Shown here: piece by piece, positions 24,843 through 32,373 of the stretch
Numbering within the stretch: position 1 is the stretch's first letter
Layout of the letters: each line of letters opens with the position of its first letter
From: Treponema sp.
GTDB taxonomy: Bacteria; Spirochaetota; Spirochaetia; Treponematales; Treponemataceae
Length of the DNA stretch: 64,000 nt
Direction of reading: 5' to 3'
Assembly: GCA_016293005.1 (NCBI GenBank)
Contig: JAEDFA010000001.1
Span: 43,969 to 107,968 of the forward strand
Translations under genes and position numbers: made by a program
The notes under the pieces: generated by a model
The model's database searches: none
Told to the model about the DNA's origin: nothing
The model's input: only the letters and a program-made list of their open reading frames with translations

Positions 24843-25943
24843 ATGGCTGAAGATAGCGTTCCAAAAACAAATAATATAAAACCAATTCCAAAACCGGGAA
24901 GTTTAAAAACTCCTTCGTCTTCAAAAAAGGACAAGAAAGATTACAAGAGTTTAACCGGACGGCAGAAAGCGGCTATATTTTTAGTTTCACTCGGTTCTGA
25001 TATTTCATCTGAAATCATGAAACATCTTCGTGAAGATGAAGTTGAAACTTTAACATTTGAAATTGCCCGCCTTGAAACAGTTGATGCAGAATACAAAGAT
25101 GCAGTTCTTGAAGAATTTCAGGAATTGATGCAGGCTCAGAACTTTATTACAACTGGTGGTATAGATTATGCCCGCGAACTTCTTGAAAAATCATTAGGAA
25201 GTCAGAAGGCTATTGATATTATAAACAGACTCACTTCAAGCCTTCAGGTAAGACCGTTTGATTTCATCAGAAAAACAGATCCTGCGCATCTTTTAAACTT
25301 TATTCAGCAGGAACATCCTCAGACAATTGCTCTTATTCTCGCTTATCTTGAGCCTGGAAAAGCGGCCATTATTCTTCAAAATCTTCCAGAAGAAATGCAG
25401 CCGGAAGTTTCAAAGCGTCTTGCAACAATGGACAGAACTTCTCCTGATGTTTTGCGTGAAGTTGAACGGGTTCTTGAAAAGAAACTTTCTACGCTTTCTT
25501 CAGAAGATTACACTGCAGCCGGAGGTGTTGAATCTGTTGTTGAAATCTTGAACCTTGTTGACCGTTCTTCAGAAAAAGCGATTATCGAATCACTCGAAGA
25601 AGAAGATCCTGACCTTGCAGAAGAAATTAAAAAACGAATGTTCGTTTTCGAAGATATCGTTATGCTCGACGACCGTGCAATTCAGAAAGTTCTTCGCGAT
25701 GTAGATACACAGGAACTTTCAAAAGCATTGAAGTCAGTAGATGCAGAAGTTCAGGATAAAATCTTTAAAAATATGTCAAAGCGTGCTGCTGCAATGTTAA
25801 AAGAAGATATGGAATTTATGGGACCTGTAAGGCTTAAAGATGTTGAAGAAGCTCAGCAGCGAATCGTTTCTACAATCCGCCGTCTTGAAGATTCTGGAGA
25901 TATCGTTATTGCCCGCGCTGGAGAAGACGAATTAGTTCAGTAA
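24843..25943 (+). CDS. fliG: Flagellar motor switch protein FliG
   Basis: FliG is the rotor component that receives torque from the stator. 366 aa. The N-terminal domain has KAAIFLVSLGSDISSEIMKHL. The middle domain has EHPQTIALILAYL with the EHPQ motif, and the C-terminal domain has the charged torque helix MFVFEDIVMLDDRAIQKVLRDVD. An unusual Ser/Lys/Pro-rich leader of about 35 residues comes first. Many spirochaetes carry two fliG genes; this one has the operon position and full domains of the functional switch copy. Confidence 0.96.
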   Translation: MAEDSVPKTNNIKPIPKPGSLKTPSSSKKDKKDYKSLTGRQKAAIFLVSLGSDISSEIMKHLREDEVETLTFEIARLETVDAEYKDAVLEEFQELMQAQNFITTGGIDYARELLEKSLGSQKAIDIINRLTSSLQVRPFDFIRKTDPAHLLNFIQQEHPQTIALILAYLEPGKAAIILQNLPEEMQPEVSKRLATMDRTSPDVLREVERVLEKKLSTLSSEDYTAAGGVESVVEILNLVDRSSEKAIIESLEEEDPDLAEEIKKRMFVFEDIVMLDDRAIQKVLRDVDTQELSKALKSVDAEVQDKIFKNMSKRAAAMLKEDMEFMGPVRLKDVEEAQQRIVSTIRRLEDSGDIVIARAGEDELVQ

Positions 25944-25958
25944 ATTTGAGGTGCATAT

Positions 25959-26885
25959 ATGGGAAAAACCGTTTTTCGTCCAAGTGAAATAAATTCAAAA
26001 CAGGGTGAAAAAGTTACTTTAAAACTGATTCACGATTATTCTCCACAAAAAGATGACGAATCTGAAAAAATAGAAGAATATACAGGTCCAACTCCTGAAG
26101 AATTGCGTCGAGAAGCAGAAGCGTTTAAAGCTGGTTGGGAAATCGAAAAACAGCATCTTCTTTCAGAAGCTCAAAAACAGGCTGATGAAATTATAAAAAA
26201 AGCAGAGGATTCGGCATTTGAAATAGTAAAAAAGAATACTGATGAAGTTCAGGTTATAAAAAATGATGCTTCCATTGATGCAGAAAAAATTATTTCAGAT
26301 GCAAAACAGGAAGCGGAAAAAATTATTTCAGAGGCAAAAGCACAGGAAGAATTTATAAAAAGCCAGGCTGAAAAAACTGGTTATGATGCCGGATACAAAG
26401 ACGGTTTTTCTTCTGGTGAAGATGAACAGAATCTTTTAATCGGTCGGATTCATAAAATAATTGAATCGATTATGAAAAGACGCGAGGAAATTCTAAAAGA
26501 AACGGAATCTCAGATTGTTGAACTCATTCTTTTAATGACAAGAAAAGTCGTAAAAGTTATTTCTGAAAATCAAAAACAGGTTTTGGCAAACAATATTCTT
26601 TCAGCGTTGAATAAAGTGCGTTCAAAAGGTGAAGTGATTTTAAGGGTAAATCTTGATGATGTAAAAATCGCTGCGCAAAACCTTTCAGAATTTACAAAGC
26701 GTGTTGAAAATGTTTCAAAAATTACTGTTGTGGAAGATTCTACTGTCGAAAAAGGCGGCTGTATCGTTGAAACTGATTTTGGTGAAATCGATGCGACAAT
26801 TCACAGTCAGCTTCATGAACTCGAAGAAAAAATTCTTGAAGTTTCACCTATAAAAAGCGTTCCAAAAAAAACTGAAAAATCATAA
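25959..26885 (+). CDS. fliH: Flagellar assembly protein FliH
   Basis: FliH regulates the export ATPase FliI and links it to the C-ring. 308 aa. A long charged coiled coil (about residues 60-150, with repeats such as DAEKIISDAKQEAEKIISEAK) precedes the FliH/V-ATPase subunit E-like C-terminal domain, which has the GxxxG-type stretch 'GYDAGYKDGFSSGED'. GAGGTG lies nine bases before the ATG. The gene order with fliI and fliJ confirms the call. Confidence 0.93.
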   Translation: MGKTVFRPSEINSKQGEKVTLKLIHDYSPQKDDESEKIEEYTGPTPEELRREAEAFKAGWEIEKQHLLSEAQKQADEIIKKAEDSAFEIVKKNTDEVQVIKNDASIDAEKIISDAKQEAEKIISEAKAQEEFIKSQAEKTGYDAGYKDGFSSGEDEQNLLIGRIHKIIESIMKRREEILKETESQIVELILLMTRKVVKVISENQKQVLANNILSALNKVRSKGEVILRVNLDDVKIAAQNLSEFTKRVENVSKITVVEDSTVEKGGCIVETDFGEIDATIHSQLHELEEKILEVSPIKSVPKKTEKS

Positions 26886-26965
26886 GTTTTTGGAATAATA
26901 TTTTTTATATCCGTTTTTTTTTAAGTTGTTTTTGTAACAGTTTAAATTCTTTTATCGGAGTTTTT

Positions 26966-28426
26966 ATGGAACAGGAAGAATCTATTTACAGTCATTTTAA
27001 ATTCTCTAAATATCTTGACCAGATTAAAAATTCTGAGCCTATAAAATACATCGGTCATGTGTGTACTGTAAAAGGTCTTGAAATTTTGAGTAAAGGTCCG
27101 TGTGCAAAAATCGGTGAAATCTGTACTATAAAAAAATCTGATGGAACAGAAGTTTTAAGCGAAGTTGTCGGGTTAAACGAAAATATCGTAAAACTTACTG
27201 TTTATGGCCTTACAGACGGAATAGAAATCGGCTGCGAAGTAATCGCTTCTGGGGAAACTTTAAAAGTCCCTGTTGGCTATTCTCTTTTAGGAAGAACAAT
27301 AAATGCCGTTGGAAAACCGTGTGACAATCTTGGTGAGATAATTCCGGAAACTTATTATCCTGCCGTTCAGATTGCCCCGGATGCAATGACAAAACTTGAA
27401 ATTAATAAAAGAATTACTACAGGTGTCCGTGCAATAGATTCAATGCTTACAATTGGAAAAGGTCAGCGAATCGGAATTTTTGCAGGTTCTGGTGTCGGAA
27501 AATCTACGATAATGGGAATGATTGCAAGAAATACAAATGCAGACATAAATGTAATCGGTCTTATAGGTGAACGCGGACGGGAAGTTCTTGACTTTATAAA
27601 CCGCGATTTAGGACCTGAAGGAATGAAAAGGTCTGTAGTCGTTGTTGCAAAAGGTGATGAGCCTGCAATCTGTAAAATGCGTGCCGCTCAGGTTTGTACA
27701 GCAGTTGCAGAATTTTTCAGGGACAAGGGAAAAGATGTAATGCTTATGATGGATAATGTTACTCGGTTTGCAAAGGCGCAGGGAGAAATTTGTCTTTCAA
27801 GCGGTGAAGCTCCGGCACAAAGAGGCTATCCATCGAGCGTTTTTGATTCTATTCCAAAACTTCTTGAACGAACGGGAACTAATGATAAAGGTTCTATTAC
27901 GGCTTTTTATGCGGTTTTAGTTGACGGCGATGACATGGACGAGCCGATTTCTGACTGCGTAAGGGGAGTTTTAGACGGTCATATTGTTTTAAGTAGAAAA
28001 CTCGCTTCAAATTTTCATTATCCTGCTATTGATGTTCTTCAGTCTATAAGCCGACTTTCCCGACGCGTTACAGGTGAAAAAACTCGTCTTGCCGTTGGAA
28101 AAATCCGTACTTTAATGTCAGTTTATCAGACAAATGCCGTAATGATTAATTCTGGTATTTATCAAAAAGGAACTTCTCCTTCAATTGATGAGGCAATTTC
28201 AAAACATGAGCAGATTGAAGAATTTTTAAAACAGAAAGAATACGAAAAAGTCACTATGGAAGATACTTTGAAAAGCCTTTCTATTCTTTCAGAAATTGAA
28301 ATTCCGCTTGAAGAATATTCTGAAACTCCGTGTCTTGTTCAAAAAAAATATGAAATGCCAAAAGATCAGGATGAATTTGAAAAAACTGCCATAAATTTTG
28401 ACCAGACAGTTCCGGCAATAAAATAA
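26966..28426 (+). CDS. fliI: Flagellum-specific export ATPase FliI
   Basis: FliI powers flagellar protein export. The 486-aa product resembles the F1 beta subunit, with Walker A AGSGVGKST, GLIGERGREVLDF, Walker B VMLMMDNVTRFA and YPSSVFDSIPKLLER. CGGAG precedes the ATG. About 80 bases separate it from fliH, without a visible terminator. Confidence 0.96.
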   Translation: MEQEESIYSHFKFSKYLDQIKNSEPIKYIGHVCTVKGLEILSKGPCAKIGEICTIKKSDGTEVLSEVVGLNENIVKLTVYGLTDGIEIGCEVIASGETLKVPVGYSLLGRTINAVGKPCDNLGEIIPETYYPAVQIAPDAMTKLEINKRITTGVRAIDSMLTIGKGQRIGIFAGSGVGKSTIMGMIARNTNADINVIGLIGERGREVLDFINRDLGPEGMKRSVVVVAKGDEPAICKMRAAQVCTAVAEFFRDKGKDVMLMMDNVTRFAKAQGEICLSSGEAPAQRGYPSSVFDSIPKLLERTGTNDKGSITAFYAVLVDGDDMDEPISDCVRGVLDGHIVLSRKLASNFHYPAIDVLQSISRLSRRVTGEKTRLAVGKIRTLMSVYQTNAVMINSGIYQKGTSPSIDEAISKHEQIEEFLKQKEYEKVTMEDTLKSLSILSEIEIPLEEYSETPCLVQKKYEMPKDQDEFEKTAINFDQTVPAIK

Positions 28427-28432
28427 TTCATT

Positions 28433-28858
28433 ATGAAAAAATTCGTTTTTGAGCTTGAAGATATTTTACAGTTTCGCAAATTTGAACAGGAGCAGGCTGA
28501 AATTGCTCTTGCAAAGGCATTGAGTGATGAAAGAGAAATTCAGGAAAAAATCGAGATGCTTGCAGCCCAAAAAGTAACGAACAGGCGTCTTGTAGAAAAT
28601 TCAAAAAGCATCGAAGCGATTTATAGTGCAAATCAGTTTTCACAGTTTGTAAACATCCAGACTGAGCAGCTTTTAAAGCAAAAAGCAGAACTAGCACTCA
28701 TTACAGAACAAAAACGAGAGGCGTTAAAAAAATGTATTCAGAATACTGATTCTCTTCAGAGCCTTAAAGATTCTCAATTTTCTGAATACAAAAAAAATGT
28801 CCGCGATGCCGAAAATAAAAACATCGAAGACATTATTTCTGGAAGAATTAATATTTAA
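28433..28858 (+). CDS. fliJ: Flagellar export chaperone FliJ
   Basis: 141 aa, nearly all helical coiled coil (FELEDILQFRKFEQEQAEIALAKALSDEREI...), typical of FliJ, which binds the FliI ring and escorts export substrates. It starts six bases after fliI. Its last 11 bases overlap the end of the convergent kinase gene. Assignment rests on length, coiled-coil pattern and position. Confidence 0.88.
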   Translation: MKKFVFELEDILQFRKFEQEQAEIALAKALSDEREIQEKIEMLAAQKVTNRRLVENSKSIEAIYSANQFSQFVNIQTEQLLKQKAELALITEQKREALKKCIQNTDSLQSLKDSQFSEYKKNVRDAENKNIEDIISGRINI

Positions 28859-30509
28859 ATGAAGAATTTCCAATAAACTCCCGAATAATTGAACGGCCTG
28901 GAACTGCTGTCGGCGGAATAGTTGCAAAATTTTCAAGGAATTTTAAAAGTCTGCATGCTTCTGCGTATTCTTTCATATTTGGTTTTACGCATTTTAAAAG
29001 AGGTTCTGCAAAAGTTTTTAAAACGGAAAGTTCATAATCTAGTGCAGTATTTAAAATTGCATCGGCATTGTTGTGGAACGGATAAATGTGTTTTTCTTCA
29101 CCTTTGCGGACGCTTGGCCACATTGCGATAGTTCCGTCTGCCGGTTTTCCGCGAAATTGTGCATCCCGGACAATTCTTCTGATTAATCTGTTGTCGCTTG
29201 TAGAAATTCTTGTGTGGTCGTCTAAGTTTAATTGTGTGAGTGCAGAAAGATAAATTTTGAATTTGTATTCGTTTGGAATTTTGGGCGTAAGGCGATCATT
29301 TAAACCGTGAATGCCTTCCATAATGAGGATTTCGTTTTCTTCGAGTTTCATTTTGTTCTTTTCGTCAAAATTCTGTTTTCCTTCGTGAAAATTATAAGAA
29401 GGAATTATTACTTCTTTTGAATCAAACAAATCAATCAGGTTTTTGTTTAAAAGGTCAATGTCAAGCGCTTCAAGGCATTCAAAATCAAGGTTTCCGTTTT
29501 CATCGCGCGGTGTTTTTGAATGGTCAAGATAGTAATTATCGAGACTTATGATTTTTGGTTTGAAACCGATTGCCTGAAGCTGAAGGGAAAGTTTTTTTGA
29601 AGTTGTTGTTTTACCTGAACTTGAAGGTCCTGCAATCAGAACTACTTTTGTTTGTTTTCGTGATGCAATCTGAGATGCGATGTCTGCGATATTCCGTTCC
29701 TGAAAAGTTTCTGAAATGTTTACAAAATCGTTTACTTTTCTATTTATGATAAGGCTGTTTAAAGATGCGACGCTTGTAACATTCAAAAGAGAGCCCCATT
29801 TTTTGTATTTGCTGTAGATTGAAAAAAGTTTCGGTTCATCTGAAAACTCTGTAAGTTTTTCTGGAGTTGAAGTGAGCGGAAATCTTAAAAGAAAACCGTT
29901 TCCGTATTTTTTTATGTCAAAAACTTTAAGGCATCCTGTTGATTTTACGCATGGTCCGAAATTTCTCTCACAGTAGTCTTCGATTTTATTTATTTTTATT
30001 ACAGGAGGAGCGTAATATTCAAGTTGTTTTGCCGCAGTTACAAGTCCTTCTTCTTTAAAAATTTTATATGCTTCATTGTACGGAATTTTTAAAGTTTCAA
30101 TCGGGATGTCTTTGCTGATTGTGTTTTGCATTTGAGTTTTAAGGAGTTTTACATCATCTTCGCTTAAATCGTCGATATTTTCATAAGTGTAATAATATCC
30201 GTGTGAAATGCTGTGCCCTATTAAAAGTCTTCTGTTTGGAAAAAGTTTTTGTGAACAGTATGCAAGAACATTGCACAACGACCTTCTGTAAATTAAAGAA
30301 CCATTTTTTTCTGTGTTTAAGACAGGTCTGATTTCTGAATTGTATTCGAAAACTTCGTTTAAAGAATGCGCTTTGTTATTTATGTAAAGTCCGATTATAT
30401 TTTCTTTTGGAACTGAAAAATCGCAAACGACAGAAAATAGGGGAGTCCCTTTTTGAATTGATTTTATTTTTCCGTCTGGGAAAGTAATTTGTAATTCTGT
30501 GCACTTCAT
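28848..30509 (-). CDS. Uridine kinase-like protein fused to ThrRS-type TGS and second domains
   Basis: 553 aa. Residues 1-65 look like a TGS domain (LQITFPDGKIKSIQKGTPL). Residues about 70-230 resemble the second additional domain of ThrRS: GHSISHGYYYTY parallels [12 protein letters not shown] in the neighbouring ThrRS. The editing and zinc residues are replaced: HSCAH becomes RSLCN, and CRGPH becomes NFGPC. Residues from about 280 are a P-loop kinase of the uridine kinase/phosphoribulokinase type with AGPSSSGKTTTSKKLS and SLDNYYLD. Its substrate is unproven. AGAGG lies six bases before the ATG, and a promoter is visible. It converges on and overlaps fliJ by 11 bases. Confidence 0.85.
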   Translation of the reverse strand: MKCTELQITFPDGKIKSIQKGTPLFSVVCDFSVPKENIIGLYINNKAHSLNEVFEYNSEIRPVLNTEKNGSLIYRRSLCNVLAYCSQKLFPNRRLLIGHSISHGYYYTYENIDDLSEDDVKLLKTQMQNTISKDIPIETLKIPYNEAYKIFKEEGLVTAAKQLEYYAPPVIKINKIEDYCERNFGPCVKSTGCLKVFDIKKYGNGFLLRFPLTSTPEKLTEFSDEPKLFSIYSKYKKWGSLLNVTSVASLNSLIINRKVNDFVNISETFQERNIADIASQIASRKQTKVVLIAGPSSSGKTTTSKKLSLQLQAIGFKPKIISLDNYYLDHSKTPRDENGNLDFECLEALDIDLLNKNLIDLFDSKEVIIPSYNFHEGKQNFDEKNKMKLEENEILIMEGIHGLNDRLTPKIPNEYKFKIYLSALTQLNLDDHTRISTSDNRLIRRIVRDAQFRGKPADGTIAMWPSVRKGEEKHIYPFHNNADAILNTALDYELSVLKTFAEPLLKCVKPNMKEYAEACRLLKFLENFATIPPTAVPGRSIIREFIGNSSFKY

Positions 30510-30564
30510 ATTTAGCCTCTGGTGTATGATTTTGACTTCTTTTTATTTAAAATTGTATGATATA

Positions 30565-30592
30565 ATTTTACACGATAATTTTAAGATGTCAA
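30565..30592 (-). promoter_or_regulatory. Sigma-70 promoter of the TGS-kinase gene
   Basis: Minus strand: TTGACA (30592-30587), a 16-base spacer and TAAAAT (30570-30565). The predicted leader is about 50 bases and has an AGAGG ribosome-binding site. Confidence 0.7.
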
Positions 30593-30656
30593 AAAAATGT
30601 TCTGTTTCCGCTGTCAATTTAAGATGTGCGCTCTGTTTTTTTGTTTTAAAATGATG

Positions 30657-30662
30657 TACAAT
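30657..30662 (+). promoter_or_regulatory. Candidate -10 box of the binding-protein gene
   Basis: TACAAT ends eight bases before the ATG at 30671, and no Shine-Dalgarno is present. The -35 region is poor, so this is a weaker member of the leaderless-type set. Confidence 0.4.
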
Positions 30663-30670
30663 CTTTTTAT

Positions 30671-31687
30671 ATGAAAAGAAATTTCAAATTCTTTCTGGCT
30701 ATTTTAATCTTCTTATTCTCGTTTTATTCTTTTTCTGAAAGCGTTGAAAATCTTTTTTCCGATTTAACTCAAGAACTTGCAGAAGATAAAAAAATTCAGA
30801 CTGGATGTCTTTATGGACTTTCTTCAATTCCTTTTGCATCTTTAAAATATATTTGTGAAGTTCACAATTATTTTCCGGTTAATGTAAATTTTTATTCTTC
30901 GCAAAAAGAAATCGTTTCAGATTTTTTAAATAAGAAAACGGCTTTTATTTTCGTTCCTTATCAAACTGCTCTTGAAATTTTACAGGCGTTTCCAGATGAA
31001 GTCGTTTTGAGCGCAATTGTTCAAAAATCGAATGTTTACCTTATTTCAGCCGGAGAAAAAATAAACGCGCTTTCAGATTTGCTTGGAAAAACAGTTTCAA
31101 TTCCAAAAGATGATATGATTTGCCAGAAACTTTTCAAATGGCTTTGCTATCAGTACGGAATTCCTGTAAATAAAGGCCCCCGCGGAATTACTTTAAACGA
31201 TTTAGATACAAGCGCAGAAATCGTTCCAAAAATTGTAAACCGTTCCGTAAAATATGCTGTTTTAGGCGAGCCTTATTCCGGGATTGCAATGAAAAAAAAT
31301 CGTAAGAATTTTTTGTCTCTTGATTTACAGAAAGAATTTGATTCAGTTATAGGAAAATTCTCTTACTTTCCAGAAACTGTAATGATAGTCCACAGAAATT
31401 TTTCGCACACAAAAGAATTTGCCGCTTTTTCTGAACTTTTGAAAAAACTTTTTCCGTATATTTTAAAAAATCCAGAAGAGACTGCTCTTTGCAATAAAAT
31501 GTTCAATCTTCCAAAAACTGATGAATTTTCCCGTCTTTCGCTTTTTAATTTAAATTTTTGTTTTGTAAATGATAAATCTATTTTTGATGAACTTTTCTTG
31601 AGTTCCCGTGTTATGACTTATACCGAGGCGAATTCTTCTTATTTTACGATTTCTGAAAAAAATGTTTTTTTTACTGAAGCAAGATAA
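30671..31687 (+). CDS. Periplasmic substrate-binding protein (NMT1/SsuA-like), orphan
   Basis: 338 aa with a signal peptide (ends near FYSFSES). The mature part has the NMT1/SsuA-type pattern: LYGLSSIPFASLKYI, a loop with FVPYQTALEIL, and LGKTVSIPKDDMICQKLF, then GEPYSGIAMKK. Such proteins capture small ligands (sulfonates, thiamine precursors, nitrate) for ABC importers. No permease or ATPase gene is beside it, so either the transporter is elsewhere or the protein has another role. The ligand cannot be predicted from sequence alone. Confidence 0.72.
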   Translation: MKRNFKFFLAILIFLFSFYSFSESVENLFSDLTQELAEDKKIQTGCLYGLSSIPFASLKYICEVHNYFPVNVNFYSSQKEIVSDFLNKKTAFIFVPYQTALEILQAFPDEVVLSAIVQKSNVYLISAGEKINALSDLLGKTVSIPKDDMICQKLFKWLCYQYGIPVNKGPRGITLNDLDTSAEIVPKIVNRSVKYAVLGEPYSGIAMKKNRKNFLSLDLQKEFDSVIGKFSYFPETVMIVHRNFSHTKEFAAFSELLKKLFPYILKNPEETALCNKMFNLPKTDEFSRLSLFNLNFCFVNDKSIFDELFLSSRVMTYTEANSSYFTISEKNVFFTEAR

Positions 31688-31714
31688 CAAATGCCTGAAT
31701 AAACTTTTTTTTCG

Positions 31715-31743
31715 TTGAATTATAGGATTTTTTGATTTATAAT
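31715..31743 (+). promoter_or_regulatory. Sigma-70 promoter of the phosphoribosyltransferase gene, leaderless layout
   Basis: TTGAAT (31715-31720), 17 bases, perfect TATAAT (31738-31743). The ATG at 31752 follows after eight bases without a Shine-Dalgarno. Confidence 0.75.
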
Positions 31744-31751
31744 TTATCATT

Positions 31752-32366
31752 ATGAAATATTTTTTAAATTATGAAGTTGTCAGAAATAATGCTTTGAAAC
31801 TTGCAGATAAAATTTACAGAAAAGATAAATTTATTCCTGATATAATTTATTGTTCTATGCGTGGCGGTGCTTATATGGCAAATGTAATAAGCGAATATTT
31901 TAAAATCGCCTGCAAAGATGAAAAACCAATTTTGTTTGCGGCAGTCGTATGTCATTCTTATACGGGAGTTGCTTCAAGTTCTTCAAAAATCGTAATCGAC
32001 GGCTGGACTTATCCTCCTGAAAAATTAAAAAAAACAGACAAAATTCTTTTAGTTGATGACATTTATGACAGCGGACGGACTTTAAATTTTCTTGTAAATC
32101 TTTTAACTGAATCGGGTTTAGATAGAAATAACATTAAGGCGGTTGTTCATGATTACAAGGTTTTTAAATATAAAAAGCCGCTTGAAAATGTTCCTGATTA
32201 TTATTGCCGCAAATTTGAAATTGAAAAGCCGGAAGACAATTTCTGGATTCATTATTTAAGTCATGAACTTACTGGGCTTTCAAAAGAAGAATTGGAAAAA
32301 TATTATTATTCAGGCGATTCTGAATTAAAAAATATTCTCGAACCGCTTTTTACTAAAAAAAATTGA
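31752..32366 (+). CDS. Phosphoribosyltransferase family protein (purine salvage type)
   Basis: 204 aa. The PRPP-binding loop is ILLVDDIYDSGRTL, and SMRGGAYMANVISEYF contains the first-strand motif. This pattern fits xanthine/hypoxanthine-type type I phosphoribosyltransferases, which join a base and PRPP to make a nucleotide. The exact base is unclear. The insertion DGWTYPPEKLKK and the C-terminal YLSHELTGL are less common. The secreted protein gene follows after seven bases, so the two may share an mRNA. Confidence 0.78.
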   Translation: MKYFLNYEVVRNNALKLADKIYRKDKFIPDIIYCSMRGGAYMANVISEYFKIACKDEKPILFAAVVCHSYTGVASSSSKIVIDGWTYPPEKLKKTDKILLVDDIYDSGRTLNFLVNLLTESGLDRNNIKAVVHDYKVFKYKKPLENVPDYYCRKFEIEKPEDNFWIHYLSHELTGLSKEELEKYYYSGDSELKNILEPLFTKKN

Positions 32367-32373
32367 GGCGTTT

